Shown here: piece by piece, positions 52,023-60,022 of the stretch
Numbering within the stretch: position 1 is the stretch's first letter
Layout: each line of letters starts with the position of its first letter
Origin: Elusimicrobium simillimum
Lineage (GTDB): Bacteria > Elusimicrobiota > Elusimicrobia > Elusimicrobiales > Elusimicrobiaceae
DNA: 64,000 nucleotides
NCBI RefSeq assembly: GCF_049639735.1
Contig: NZ_JBEVVA010000003.1
Location: forward strand, 1,736,001-1,800,000
Direction: 5' to 3'
Program-made: the position numbers and the translations under genes
Notes under the pieces: generated by a model
The model's input: the letters and a program-made list of their open reading frames with translations, nothing else
What the model was told of the DNA's origin: nothing
The model's database searches: none

Positions 52023-53133
52023 AAAATGCCCTTATTACTTTGCACACTCTTTCCACCTGCGCCTCGGTCATTTCCGGAAACATTGGTAAGGAAAGCACTT
52101 CCAGCGCGGCACGCTCCGCGTTGGGGTAATCTTCAGCCTTAAGCTTAAGATTTTTATATACAGGCTGTTTATATAACGGTACGGGGTAATAAACCGCGCA
52201 GCCTATATTATTCTTTTTAAGGTGAGCCATAAGCTCGTCGCGTCTTTCCGCGCGTATTGTAAACACGTAAAAAGACTGGCTCCAGCCGTTTGGCGTTTCC
52301 GGCGGCAACACTACCGGCAGCCCTTGCAAACCGTCCGCGTAAAGGTTGGCCACATATTTCCTGTCATCCGTCCATTGTTTCAAATGACGCATTTTTACGC
52401 GTAATATGGCGGCCTGCACCTCGTCCATTCTAAGTGTGGAGCCCTCGTAATCATATTCATACATTTTATCTTTGGCGCGGCCGCTGTGGCGTATGCTGCG
52501 GCAAAGGTCGGCAATGTGCTCGTCATTAGTTGTAATGGCGCCGGCGTCCCCGCACGCGCCTAAATTTTTGCTGGGGTAAAAGCTGAACGCGCCCGCGTCG
52601 CCTATGCCGCCTGTTAAAATACCGTCGCACTCGGCCAAATGGCTTTGGGCGCAGTCTTCAATAACTTTTAAATCATGCTCTTTGGCTATGCGCATAATTT
52701 CAGGCATATTGGCAGGGTAACCGTAAAGGTGAACCGGTAATATAGCCCTGGTTTTTTTTGTAATTTTACGTTCAATATCTTTTGGGTCTATATTATAGGT
52801 AACCGGGTCAATATCGGCAAACACAAATTTGGCGCCTGTCAAAGAAACTGACGTTGTGGTAGCCACAAACGTAAAAGGCGTTGTAATAACTTCGTCCCCG
52901 TGGCCTATACCCGCGGCCATAAGCGCTATTTGTATGGCGCTTGCGCCGCTGGAGCAGGAGATAGCGTATTTGGTGCCCATCATAGCGGCAAATTCTTTTT
53001 CAAATGCTTCTGTTTCAGGCCCCAGAAGCCACTTCATAGAGTCAAGCGCCTTCACGGCCGCTTCGTTAATTTCTTTCTTAAGACTTTCGTGCTGGTGCTG
53101 CAAATTAAACAACGGTATAGTTTCATCTGGCAT
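52012..53133 (-). CDS. DegT/DnrJ/EryC1 family PLP aminotransferase
   Basis: The 373-residue enzyme has FSFYPSKNLGACGDAGAITTND with the PLP lysine, the CSSGASAIQIALMAAGIGHGDEVI block and IEDCAQSH. Members transfer an amino group to nucleotide-linked keto-sugars, giving amino sugars for surface glycans. The neighbours give no sugar clue, so the exact sugar is unknown. It overlaps the pilin-like gene and follows mgtC. Confidence 0.88.
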   Translation of the reverse strand: MPDETIPLFNLQHQHESLKKEINEAAVKALDSMKWLLGPETEAFEKEFAAMMGTKYAISCSSGASAIQIALMAAGIGHGDEVITTPFTFVATTTSVSLTGAKFVFADIDPVTYNIDPKDIERKITKKTRAILPVHLYGYPANMPEIMRIAKEHDLKVIEDCAQSHLAECDGILTGGIGDAGAFSFYPSKNLGACGDAGAITTNDEHIADLCRSIRHSGRAKDKMYEYDYEGSTLRMDEVQAAILRVKMRHLKQWTDDRKYVANLYADGLQGLPVVLPPETPNGWSQSFYVFTIRAERRDELMAHLKKNNIGCAVYYPVPLYKQPVYKNLKLKAEDYPNAERAALEVLSLPMFPEMTEAQVERVCKVIRAFYED

Positions 53134-53139
53134 AGTTTT

Positions 53140-53775
53140 TTACCTCGTTAAATCCTTAACTTCAGGCATTTCAAACAGCTCCTTAGTTATTCTTTCAAAT
53201 TCTTTACCCGTAAATGTGGCCACCATGCTGGCGTGAAAGTAGCCGTTTTCTTTTAAAACCTTTCTGCTAAGTATTTCCACCCCGTGCTTTTCCATGGTGT
53301 GTGAAATTTTATCTATAACTTTCCAGTTAGGCTCACACACTACGTTAAGCGTTTCATAACGTTTAACATGGTCCAACAGCCTGAGTGTTTTTCTAAGCAC
53401 AAGCTGCACGGTAAGCACCAATGCCGCCGCCGTAGAGGCTATAATATAATCCCCAAAACCGACAGCCATACCCACAGCCGCCACCAGCCAAACACCCGCG
53501 GCTGTTGTAAGGCCTGATATTTTAACGCCGTCTCTTATAATAGCGCCGGCGCCCAAAAAACCCACGCCAGTTATAATCTGCGCCGCTATACGCGCCGGGT
53601 CAGCACCCAGGCCGGCGGCTTTAAGAGAAACAAGCGTAAATAAAGTGGAGCCTATACAAATTAAACTATTAGTGGCAAACCCTGCGGGTTTGTCATTATA
53701 CTGCCTTTCTAAACCTATCAGCCCGCCCAAAGCAAGCGAAATAAGCAAACGCTCAATAAAAACCATTTCTGTCAT
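53140..53775 (-). CDS. MgtC/SapB family membrane protein
   Basis: The 211-residue protein has the MgtC/SapB core (RLLISLALGGLIGLERQYNDKPAGFATNSLICIGSTLFTLVS, with the ITGVGFLGAGAIIRDG motif) and a soluble C-terminal domain of about 75 residues. It is 6 bp upstream of the DegT gene. In pathogens MgtC aids growth at low magnesium; most members are not characterised. Confidence 0.86.
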   Translation of the reverse strand: MTEMVFIERLLISLALGGLIGLERQYNDKPAGFATNSLICIGSTLFTLVSLKAAGLGADPARIAAQIITGVGFLGAGAIIRDGVKISGLTTAAGVWLVAAVGMAVGFGDYIIASTAAALVLTVQLVLRKTLRLLDHVKRYETLNVVCEPNWKVIDKISHTMEKHGVEILSRKVLKENGYFHASMVATFTGKEFERITKELFEMPEVKDLTR

Positions 53776-53801
53776 ATAACCCTCTTGCCAAACTGCGTTG
53801 A

Positions 53802-54848
53802 TTAATGCGGCAGTACTAACATCATTATAATAAAATAGCCTAGCATTAAAACACTGCCTATGGGAATAGCCTTTTTGGCCCAGGCGCCGCTTCTTATATT
53901 AAGCTTAGACGCGCAAATAATATTTGGTATATTGCCCGGTATCAGCAGGCCGCCTGCCAAAACAAGCCCCATTAACAGGAACTGTATTGTGTGCGTGGGC
54001 ATAGCGGGCACAATTTCTATGGCGGCTAAAGTGGCGTTGTCTAAAATGGCCGAGATGCTGTTAACCCAATAAAGCACAGGGTCGGACAATTTAAAAATAG
54101 TGATTTCCGCCAACGGTTTAAGCCCTTCGCCCAAAAACACAAGCGCGGCTACAAAGAAGTAAACTTTTACGCTTCTTATAATAATTTGCGCGGGAGTTTC
54201 TTTTTCTTGGCGTTTTTGGCCTATAATAGAAATTCTTTTTTGTTTAACAAACGCCGCCATACCGGCGCTTATAAGCACGCCGGGTAAAATAAAAGCGGCC
54301 AAAATTCTAAATAAATAAAAGAAGTCCGCGTTATGCGGCGGGCCGCTTAGTTTAGAAACCGTTATAGTGGAAAGCGGTTCCCCAATAGGTGTAAGCACCG
54401 CGCCCATACCTATGGCAAAACACGCCATTACAACAACGTGCACTTTGCTGTCGTCTTTTAAACCAAGTACATTTACAGCTTCCGCCAGCATTACGGCGGC
54501 CACTATGGCCGTGATAATGCTGGAGCATAACCCCAGGCCTAACACAACCAAAAAGATTGTAACCTTAAAACCTATTTTGTGGGACAAACGCAACATAAAA
54601 AACCGAAACTGTTTGCCTAACGCCCTAAAGGCAAAACCCAGCACAACAACCGCTATGGTTATCATAACAGGGTCTTTTGCGGCGTCGGCCACTAAATGCC
54701 AGCTCCATTTTTTTGTGATGGTAACCGCAAGTATACCCATTACTAAAAGAAAGGGTTCCAGGTTTTCCTCAATTTTATGAATAGTAAGAGGAAGAATAAG
54801 TACTAAAAGTACAATAAAAGACAGACATATTATGGTAAAGTGACTCAT
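53802..54848 (-). CDS. DUF1646 family membrane protein (putative cation transporter)
   Basis: The 348-residue polytopic protein has the DUF1646 features, with GMGAVLTPIGEPLSTITVSKL and GLVLAGGLLIPGNIPNIICASKL, similar to motifs of the NhaD-like ion transporter group. The leader has TATAAT 5 nt before the ATG and no Shine-Dalgarno. It heads the minus unit down to the pilin-like gene. Confidence 0.8.
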   Translation of the reverse strand: MSHFTIICLSFIVLLVLILPLTIHKIEENLEPFLLVMGILAVTITKKWSWHLVADAAKDPVMITIAVVVLGFAFRALGKQFRFFMLRLSHKIGFKVTIFLVVLGLGLCSSIITAIVAAVMLAEAVNVLGLKDDSKVHVVVMACFAIGMGAVLTPIGEPLSTITVSKLSGPPHNADFFYLFRILAAFILPGVLISAGMAAFVKQKRISIIGQKRQEKETPAQIIIRSVKVYFFVAALVFLGEGLKPLAEITIFKLSDPVLYWVNSISAILDNATLAAIEIVPAMPTHTIQFLLMGLVLAGGLLIPGNIPNIICASKLNIRSGAWAKKAIPIGSVLMLGYFIIMMLVLPH

Positions 54849-55005
54849 GCTTAATTATAACATTTAGCCACCGCCGGTGCCAACAAAAAAAGACCTAATA
54901 TAAATGATAAACGCATCATTAAAACCACGCAGATTTTACTATTGTAAAGAGCGTAGGCCTTTTTTGAATGTAATATGGCTATTCAAAAACTGCTAAACTG
55001 TTGGT
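54849..55005. promoter_or_regulatory. Divergent promoter region of DUF1646 and antiporter genes
   Basis: The minus strand has TATAAT (54854-54859) 5 nt from its ATG. The plus strand has TAAACT (54994-54999) 6 nt from its ATG at 55006. Between them are hairpins: AATGAT-aaacgc-ATCATT, outer AAAAAAGACCTA/TAGGCCTTTTTT, and TTGAAT-N11-ATTCAA (54964-54986). These may be operators or terminator-like structures. Confidence 0.5.
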
Positions 55006-56316
55006 ATGGCTATAAATATTACATTTTCTATCTTTTTTATAGGGCTTATACTTATATTAGGCCAGGTATTCAGCGCGACATTCCAACGCACCCGCGTGCC
55101 TGATATCCTGCCGCTTATGCTGCTGGGCTTTCTGCTTGGCCCCACACTAAAACTGGTTAACCCCGACACCTTTGGCCAAATGGGGCACGTGTTTACGGAA
55201 ATAGTGCTGATACTTGTAATGTTCCAAACCGGGGCGGCGTTCCGTCTGTCTTACCTTAGAGACTCCTTTCTGCCGGGCCTGTTTTTTGCGGTGGCGTACA
55301 TACTGCTTGTTGTTATAGTTATAACCATATTAACAATGAAGATGCTTGGCCTGCCTATGCTTTACGCGGTAACGCTGGGTTTTATATTGGCGGACAACTC
55401 GCTTGTTATCATAATGCCTATGATAGCCAAGTTTAACATAACACAAAATTTAAAAACAATTTTAACCGTGGAAAACGCCATGGGCAGCATGATAAACGTA
55501 ATAGTGGTACTCGCGCTGTTAAGCATGGTATCGCAGCAAAAATTAGCCACGCATATTATAGCGGGTGAAATACTTTACACATTTTTAATGGCCGCGTTGG
55601 TGGGCCTGATAAGCGGTATTTTTTGGACGGCCGTGCTTGATAAAGTAAGAATGCTTGAAAACTCTATGGTGCTGACATTCGCTTTTATTTTAATTGTGTA
55701 CAGCGTTTCCGCCGCCGTAGGGTCCAAGGGCGCTATCGGCGTGCTTATGCTGGGCATAGTAATGGGTAACATAAGAGTACTGCAAAGGTTTTGGAGCAAG
55801 CGTATAGACCTTAAGGCAGAGTCCTTTAAAGGCACTGAAAGAAACTTTTTTTCGGAAATTGAGTTCGCTTTTAAAACATTATTTTTTGTATATATGGGCA
55901 TGAGCCTGTATATACAAAACAAATACCTTATTATATGCGGCGTAATACTGGCGCTGGTTAAGTACATTATACGCATACCCGTGGTTAACCATTTGTTAAG
56001 CAAAAATATTAACAGGCATGACGCCGCCGTGGCGTTTGCCATGGTGCCCAACGGGCTTGTCAGCGCTGTACTGGCGGCCACAATGGCGCAGCAATACGGC
56101 GCGTCTAAAGGTATAGAAGATTTAGTTTACTCCGTAATTTTCTTTACGGTTATATTCTCATCGGTACTGTCATTCTTTATAGAAAAGGGCTGGTTTGGCA
56201 AAGTGGGCAATGTGTTGTTTTACAGGCACGCGCCATACGTGCCAAAAGAAGAAGCCCCCGCCGAAGAACACCCGCAGGAAACGCCGCCCCAGCGGGAACA
56301 GCAACAATGTAATTAA
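55006..56316 (+). CDS. Cation/proton antiporter (CPA family)
   Basis: The 436-residue protein has 12 or so hydrophobic segments and CPA features: LGFLLGPTLKLVNPDTFGQMGHVFTEIVLILVMFQTGAAF, GFILADNSLVIIMPMIA with the transport acid, and NGLVSAVLAATMA. The tail is Pro/Glu/Gln-rich (EEAPAEEHPQETPPQREQQQ). Na+ or K+ selectivity cannot be read. The predicted transcript is leaderless. Confidence 0.86.
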   Translation: MAINITFSIFFIGLILILGQVFSATFQRTRVPDILPLMLLGFLLGPTLKLVNPDTFGQMGHVFTEIVLILVMFQTGAAFRLSYLRDSFLPGLFFAVAYILLVVIVITILTMKMLGLPMLYAVTLGFILADNSLVIIMPMIAKFNITQNLKTILTVENAMGSMINVIVVLALLSMVSQQKLATHIIAGEILYTFLMAALVGLISGIFWTAVLDKVRMLENSMVLTFAFILIVYSVSAAVGSKGAIGVLMLGIVMGNIRVLQRFWSKRIDLKAESFKGTERNFFSEIEFAFKTLFFVYMGMSLYIQNKYLIICGVILALVKYIIRIPVVNHLLSKNINRHDAAVAFAMVPNGLVSAVLAATMAQQYGASKGIEDLVYSVIFFTVIFSSVLSFFIEKGWFGKVGNVLFYRHAPYVPKEEAPAEEHPQETPPQREQQQCN

Positions 56317-57002
56317 CCTAATTTGTAAATAAAGGACATTATGCAGTCTTTGGTATGGTCACGGCGGTAGGAGAAAAACACGTCCGGGTTGTGGCATGTG
56401 CAAAAGCACGGGGTGTGCACGTCCATCTGATCTATATTAAACCCAGCCAGCTGCAAGCGGATTTCCGTGCGTAAATTAACATAAATTTTGCCGTTTCTTT
56501 CCTCTACGCTTGCGGGGTTAAAATTACCAACAATATCATTTTGTACTTCAAAACAGCAGGACTGTATATGCGGGCCCGCAAAAGCGTACAGTTTTTTGGC
56601 CCCGCGCTCAAGCAGTTTCTCGGCCAATAATTTTGGCATACCCGCAGCAACGCCGCGCCAGCCGGCGTGTATAAGCCCGACATTTTTGGCGTTTTCATCC
56701 CACATATAAAGCGGCACACAATCAGCCGTTAAAATAACGGCGCCGGTGCGCGGGCGGCTGAGTATCCAGCCGTCGGCCTCAACTAAATTTTGTGTATAAT
56801 TATTAAAATCCTCGTCGGTATCCACGGTCACTATTTTTGTACCGTGTACTTGTTTAAACTTAACAAAATTTTGCGGCGGCAGGCCTATGCGCTCAAAAAA
56901 CGCGTCTTGGTTTTTATACTCGCGCATATTGCCAAAATCACGTGAGGCAGTGCCGTTCATCACGCCAAGCGCTTGCAGGCGTTCATCGCTAAATATTTCC
57001 AT
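56313..57002 (-). CDS. pgeF: Polyphenol oxidase/laccase-domain protein (PgeF/YfiH)
   Basis: The 229-residue protein has the PgeF signature NVGLIHAGWRGVAAGMPKLLAE, with the metal-ligand His in HAGW and Cys in SCCFEV, and the C-terminal CTCHNPDVFFSYRRD block. It is a multicopper-like oxidase fold now linked to removal of misincorporated L-Ser from UDP-MurNAc peptides and to purine nucleosides. It starts 9 bp after murI, consistent with a cell-wall link. Confidence 0.88.
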   Translation of the reverse strand: MEIFSDERLQALGVMNGTASRDFGNMREYKNQDAFFERIGLPPQNFVKFKQVHGTKIVTVDTDEDFNNYTQNLVEADGWILSRPRTGAVILTADCVPLYMWDENAKNVGLIHAGWRGVAAGMPKLLAEKLLERGAKKLYAFAGPHIQSCCFEVQNDIVGNFNPASVEERNGKIYVNLRTEIRLQLAGFNIDQMDVHTPCFCTCHNPDVFFSYRRDHTKDCIMSFIYKLG

Positions 57003-57011
57003 AATACCAAC

Positions 57012-57809
57012 CTAGTTAAACTTTTTTAAATGTGCTTTAGATATTTTTTTGCCAAGTATTTTAGAGGCTTTGTCCGCAAATGTTTTGGGCGCGTCGCTGG
57101 CGTAAATGATAACTTTGCCTTTGCCGCTTTTATTAAGCTGCCCGCCGGCCTCCAACATTTTTGCCACTTGGCAGGAAACAGACTCGGCCGAGTCTATCAA
57201 ATTTACTTTGCCGCCCATAATGCGCTTGAGCAATTTTTTAATTATCGGGTAATGCGTACAGCCTAAAATAAGGGTGTCCGCGCCGCTGGCTTTAATGGGT
57301 TTAAGGTATTCTTTGGCCACAATTTCCGCTACTTTTGTCTCGTTCCATTCTTCTTCAATTATAGGCACAAAAAGCGGGGCGGCGGTTTGCAAAACTTCTA
57401 TATTTTTATCCAGGCTTTTTAACATTTTTTTGTAAGAATTACTTCTTACGGTGGCGCTGGTGCCTATAACGGCGACGCGTTTGTTTTTGGTTTTTTTAAC
57501 GGCGTCCATACTGCCCGCTTCTATCACACCCACCACGGGCACTTTAACATTTTTTATAACTTCGGTTATGGCTAAGGCAGAGGCTGTGTTACACGCTATT
57601 AACAGCATTTTAATATTTTCAGATTCTAAAAATTTAGCTATTTCAAGCGAGTATTGTATAACCGTTTCCGGGCTTTTGGAGCCGTACGGCACACGCGCGG
57701 AATCGCCAAAGTAAATCACATTTTCTTTAGGTAATTTTTTGGTAAGTTCTTTTAAAATTGTAAGGCCGCCAAGGCCGGAGTCGAATATCCCGATAGCTCT
57801 TTTATCCAT
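57012..57809 (-). CDS. murI: Glutamate racemase MurI
   Basis: MurI makes D-glutamate for peptidoglycan. The 265-residue enzyme has GIFDSGLGGLTILKEL, the catalytic Cys motifs LLIACNTASALA and LILGCTHYPIIKKLL, and the VIEAGSMDAV block. The start is preceded by a TATAAT 6 nt away, so the message is probably leaderless. pgeF follows as part of the same transcript. Confidence 0.95.
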   Translation of the reverse strand: MDKRAIGIFDSGLGGLTILKELTKKLPKENVIYFGDSARVPYGSKSPETVIQYSLEIAKFLESENIKMLLIACNTASALAITEVIKNVKVPVVGVIEAGSMDAVKKTKNKRVAVIGTSATVRSNSYKKMLKSLDKNIEVLQTAAPLFVPIIEEEWNETKVAEIVAKEYLKPIKASGADTLILGCTHYPIIKKLLKRIMGGKVNLIDSAESVSCQVAKMLEAGGQLNKSGKGKVIIYASDAPKTFADKASKILGKKISKAHLKKFN

Positions 57810-57815
57810 AATTAA

Positions 57816-57821
57816 ATTATA
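57816..57821 (-). promoter_or_regulatory. -10 box of a predicted leaderless murI transcript
   Basis: On the minus strand TATAAT lies exactly 6 nt before the murI ATG. There is no Shine-Dalgarno and the -35 is weak. Confidence 0.6.
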
Positions 57822-57860
57822 GCTAACTTTTTAGTACAATAAAGCAAACCCGGGGGAAAT

Positions 57861-58694
57861 ATGAGCGATATTTTAAATAAAAACGAAGTTAATTATATTT
57901 TGCGTACTCTTAAAAATTTGTCTGATGTAAACTTAGACAGTTACCTGCAAACACACCTCTATAATAACCCAAAATATAAAGACCCAGCCAAACTTAACCT
58001 TAGCGAGTTTAAAGTATTTTCGCAGGGCGGCGAAGACGGGCTGATACAAGAAATTTTTAAACGCATAGGTACTACTCCCAACAGGTTTTTTGTTGAATTT
58101 GGCGTAGAAACTGGTGTGGAAACCAACACCACTTACCTGCTGCACAACAACTGGCGCGGCGCGTGGATAGACGGCGGGCAGGAAAATATTAACGCTATTA
58201 ACCAAAGTTTTAAAAGCGTAATAGCCGATGGAAAATTAAAAGTTTTGCAAAGTTTTATAACCGCTGAAAATATAGAAAGTTTATTTGCACAGGCTGCCGT
58301 ACCGTATGAGTTTGACCTGCTTTCCATAGACATTGACCGGAATGATTACCACGTGTGGAGCGCAATTAACAAGTATTCGCCAAGAGTTGTTTGTATTGAA
58401 TACAACGCCATATTCCGCCCCGGCTGCGAATTTATTGTGCCTTATGACCCGCAGGCAACTTGGGACGGCACCACCAACTTTGGCGCCAGCTTGCAGTCGC
58501 TTTATAATTTGGGCGAGACTAAGGGCTATACACTTGTCGCCTGTACATTTAGCGGCGTAAACGCCTTTTTTGTGCGCGACGACTTGGTTGAAAATTTATT
58601 CACAGGCCCGTTCACGCCTGAAAACCACTACGAGCCCGCCCGCTACTTTTTAACAACATTAACCAGCGGACACCCGAGAAGAATAAATTTATGA
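57861..58694 (+). CDS. FkbM-like SAM-dependent methyltransferase domain protein
   Basis: The 277-residue protein has a Rossmann-like methyltransferase region: RFFVEFGVETGVETNTTYLL near residues 75-94 and FDLLSIDIDRNDYHVW with an acidic SAM loop. The fold resembles FkbM-type and related methyltransferases of glycan clusters. A GGGGG ribosome-binding site precedes the ATG. It overlaps the next methyltransferase gene by 4 bp. The substrate is unknown; sugars or peptides are likely for this class. Confidence 0.7.
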   Translation: MSDILNKNEVNYILRTLKNLSDVNLDSYLQTHLYNNPKYKDPAKLNLSEFKVFSQGGEDGLIQEIFKRIGTTPNRFFVEFGVETGVETNTTYLLHNNWRGAWIDGGQENINAINQSFKSVIADGKLKVLQSFITAENIESLFAQAAVPYEFDLLSIDIDRNDYHVWSAINKYSPRVVCIEYNAIFRPGCEFIVPYDPQATWDGTTNFGASLQSLYNLGETKGYTLVACTFSGVNAFFVRDDLVENLFTGPFTPENHYEPARYFLTTLTSGHPRRINL

Positions 58695-59614
58695 ACGCCA
58701 TAGATTATGTAAAAAAAGCGCTGCCCGCCATTACAAAAAGTGAGCTAAGCCCGCTTACCCAAAACGCTGAAAGCATAGCGCTGGCGTCGTCTTTATTTGA
58801 AGATGAGGCCAGCCGAAATGCCTTCCAAAAAGAATTGGCTTTTATGCTGCTGCGCCGCCTTATACCGGGGCCGGACGCCGTAAAATACGCCGGCAATGTA
58901 ACGCATGAACACTGGGTTAACGCCATAGAAAAAGCCAGAACTTTAATAGCCAAAGGTGATATACCTAAGCTGGACCTGCCGTTATCCGCACAATCTTGGG
59001 AAATACCCGCTATGTACACCTCCACATTTATTTTTAACCAATATTCCACCTCAAATGTAACACCTGAAAACACAGTATTTCTTGACTGCGGCGGGTGCTG
59101 CGGGGAGACTGCCGTTTGGGCTGTCATGCATGGCGCAAAAAAAGTTTACTGTTTTGAGCCTAACCCCATTCTTACCCCTTACCTGCAAAGCAACCTGCAA
59201 AAATATTGCCAAGGCAAAGCCGGGCACGTGCCATATGGCGTAGGTGAAAAAGAAGGTGATTTTACGGTGGAACTATCGCACGAAAGCATAGGCAGCGCGC
59301 AGTTGGTACCCGCAGCTAAAGATACTCCCAGAGACCAAATAATTCCCGTTACCACAATTGACAATTGGTGCACTAAAAACAACATAATACCCGGGTTTAT
59401 AAAAATGGATATTGAAGGCGCGGAAAATGCCGCCCTTAAAGGCGCGGCCAAGACAATAGCGGCGCATAAACCAAAACTGGCAATATGCCTTTACCACAGC
59501 CTTAACGATATGTGGGAGATACCCATACTTATTAAACAAATCATGCCAAACTACCGCCTATGGTGCCGCAAAAACGCAGAGGCGGTGGAATTTGTGCTGT
59601 ACGCGTCGGTTTAA
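58691..59614 (+). CDS. FkbM family methyltransferase
   Basis: The 307-residue protein has NTVFLDCGGCCGETAVWAVMHGAKKVYCFEPNP (SAM loop, FkbM-type FEPNP) and FIKMDIEGAENAALKGAAKTI. FkbM methyltransferases O-methylate sugars and other molecules. The gene overlaps the preceding methyltransferase by 4 bp and ends 36 bp before a long bidirectional terminator. It faces the heptosyltransferase operon, so a shared glycan pathway is possible. Confidence 0.85.
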   Translation: MNAIDYVKKALPAITKSELSPLTQNAESIALASSLFEDEASRNAFQKELAFMLLRRLIPGPDAVKYAGNVTHEHWVNAIEKARTLIAKGDIPKLDLPLSAQSWEIPAMYTSTFIFNQYSTSNVTPENTVFLDCGGCCGETAVWAVMHGAKKVYCFEPNPILTPYLQSNLQKYCQGKAGHVPYGVGEKEGDFTVELSHESIGSAQLVPAAKDTPRDQIIPVTTIDNWCTKNNIIPGFIKMDIEGAENAALKGAAKTIAAHKPKLAICLYHSLNDMWEIPILIKQIMPNYRLWCRKNAEAVEFVLYASV

Positions 59615-59648
59615 ATATTCTCCTCTCCCCTAAGAGGGAGAGGATTAT

Positions 59649-59692
59649 AAAAATAATACAGCCCGCGCTCTTGCGCGGGCTGTATTATTTTT
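59649..59692. terminator. Long bidirectional terminator between the methyltransferase and heptad-repeat genes
   Basis: A perfect 20-bp stem (59649-59668 with 59673-59692) with GC core GCCCGCGC/GCGCGGGC and A/T-rich ends ends transcripts from both sides. Confidence 0.93.
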
Positions 59693-59706
59693 AAAACAAG
59701 CTTGAC

Positions 59707-60009
59707 TTAGAAGCGGCCTACGTTTGACGTAACAGGCCCTACATTTGATGTTACCGGGCCAACATTTGACGTTACGGGACCTACGTTTGATGCAACCATT
59801 ATAGGGCCCACATTGGAAGTTATGGGACCGACGTTTGATGTTACCGGACCGACGTTTGACGCAACCATTACGGGGCCTACATTTGACGCTACAGGACCAA
59901 CGTTAGATGTTACGGGCCCGATGTTGGACGCGGCGTAACCTGTGGCTGCTGTATAAGAACCCGTTGTATAACCGCCCGCAGGGGTTACAGCGTTATTTCT
60001 TGTGAACAT
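59707..60009 (-). CDS. Heptad-repeat protein (SNVGPVT repeats), unknown family
   Basis: I do not recognise this protein. It is 100 residues: a Thr/Gly/Tyr-rich N-terminus (about residues 1-27, MFTRNNAVTPAGGYTTGSYT), then ten units of S-N-V/I-G-P-V/I-T/A ending SNVGRF. Units 3 and 6 are 9 long, with an extra MV, giving a 7-7-9 higher-order rhythm. Third codon positions differ between units while the residues hold, so the repeat is under protein-level selection. A perfect AAAGGAGGT site precedes the ATG, 13 bp after the heptosyltransferase stop. No signal peptide or cysteine is seen. It may be a structural or surface repeat and a target for glycosylation. Confidence 0.78.
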   Translation of the reverse strand: MFTRNNAVTPAGGYTTGSYTAATGYAASNIGPVTSNVGPVASNVGPVMVASNVGPVTSNVGPITSNVGPIMVASNVGPVTSNVGPVTSNVGPVTSNVGRF

Positions 60010-60022
60010 ATTTACCTCCTTT

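Noticed and set aside
59707..60009. Short direct repeats that could look like a CRISPR array
   Set aside because: The units are 21 to 27 bp with no unique spacers, keep a reading frame and encode a repeat peptide after a perfect ribosome-binding site. They are coding repeats.
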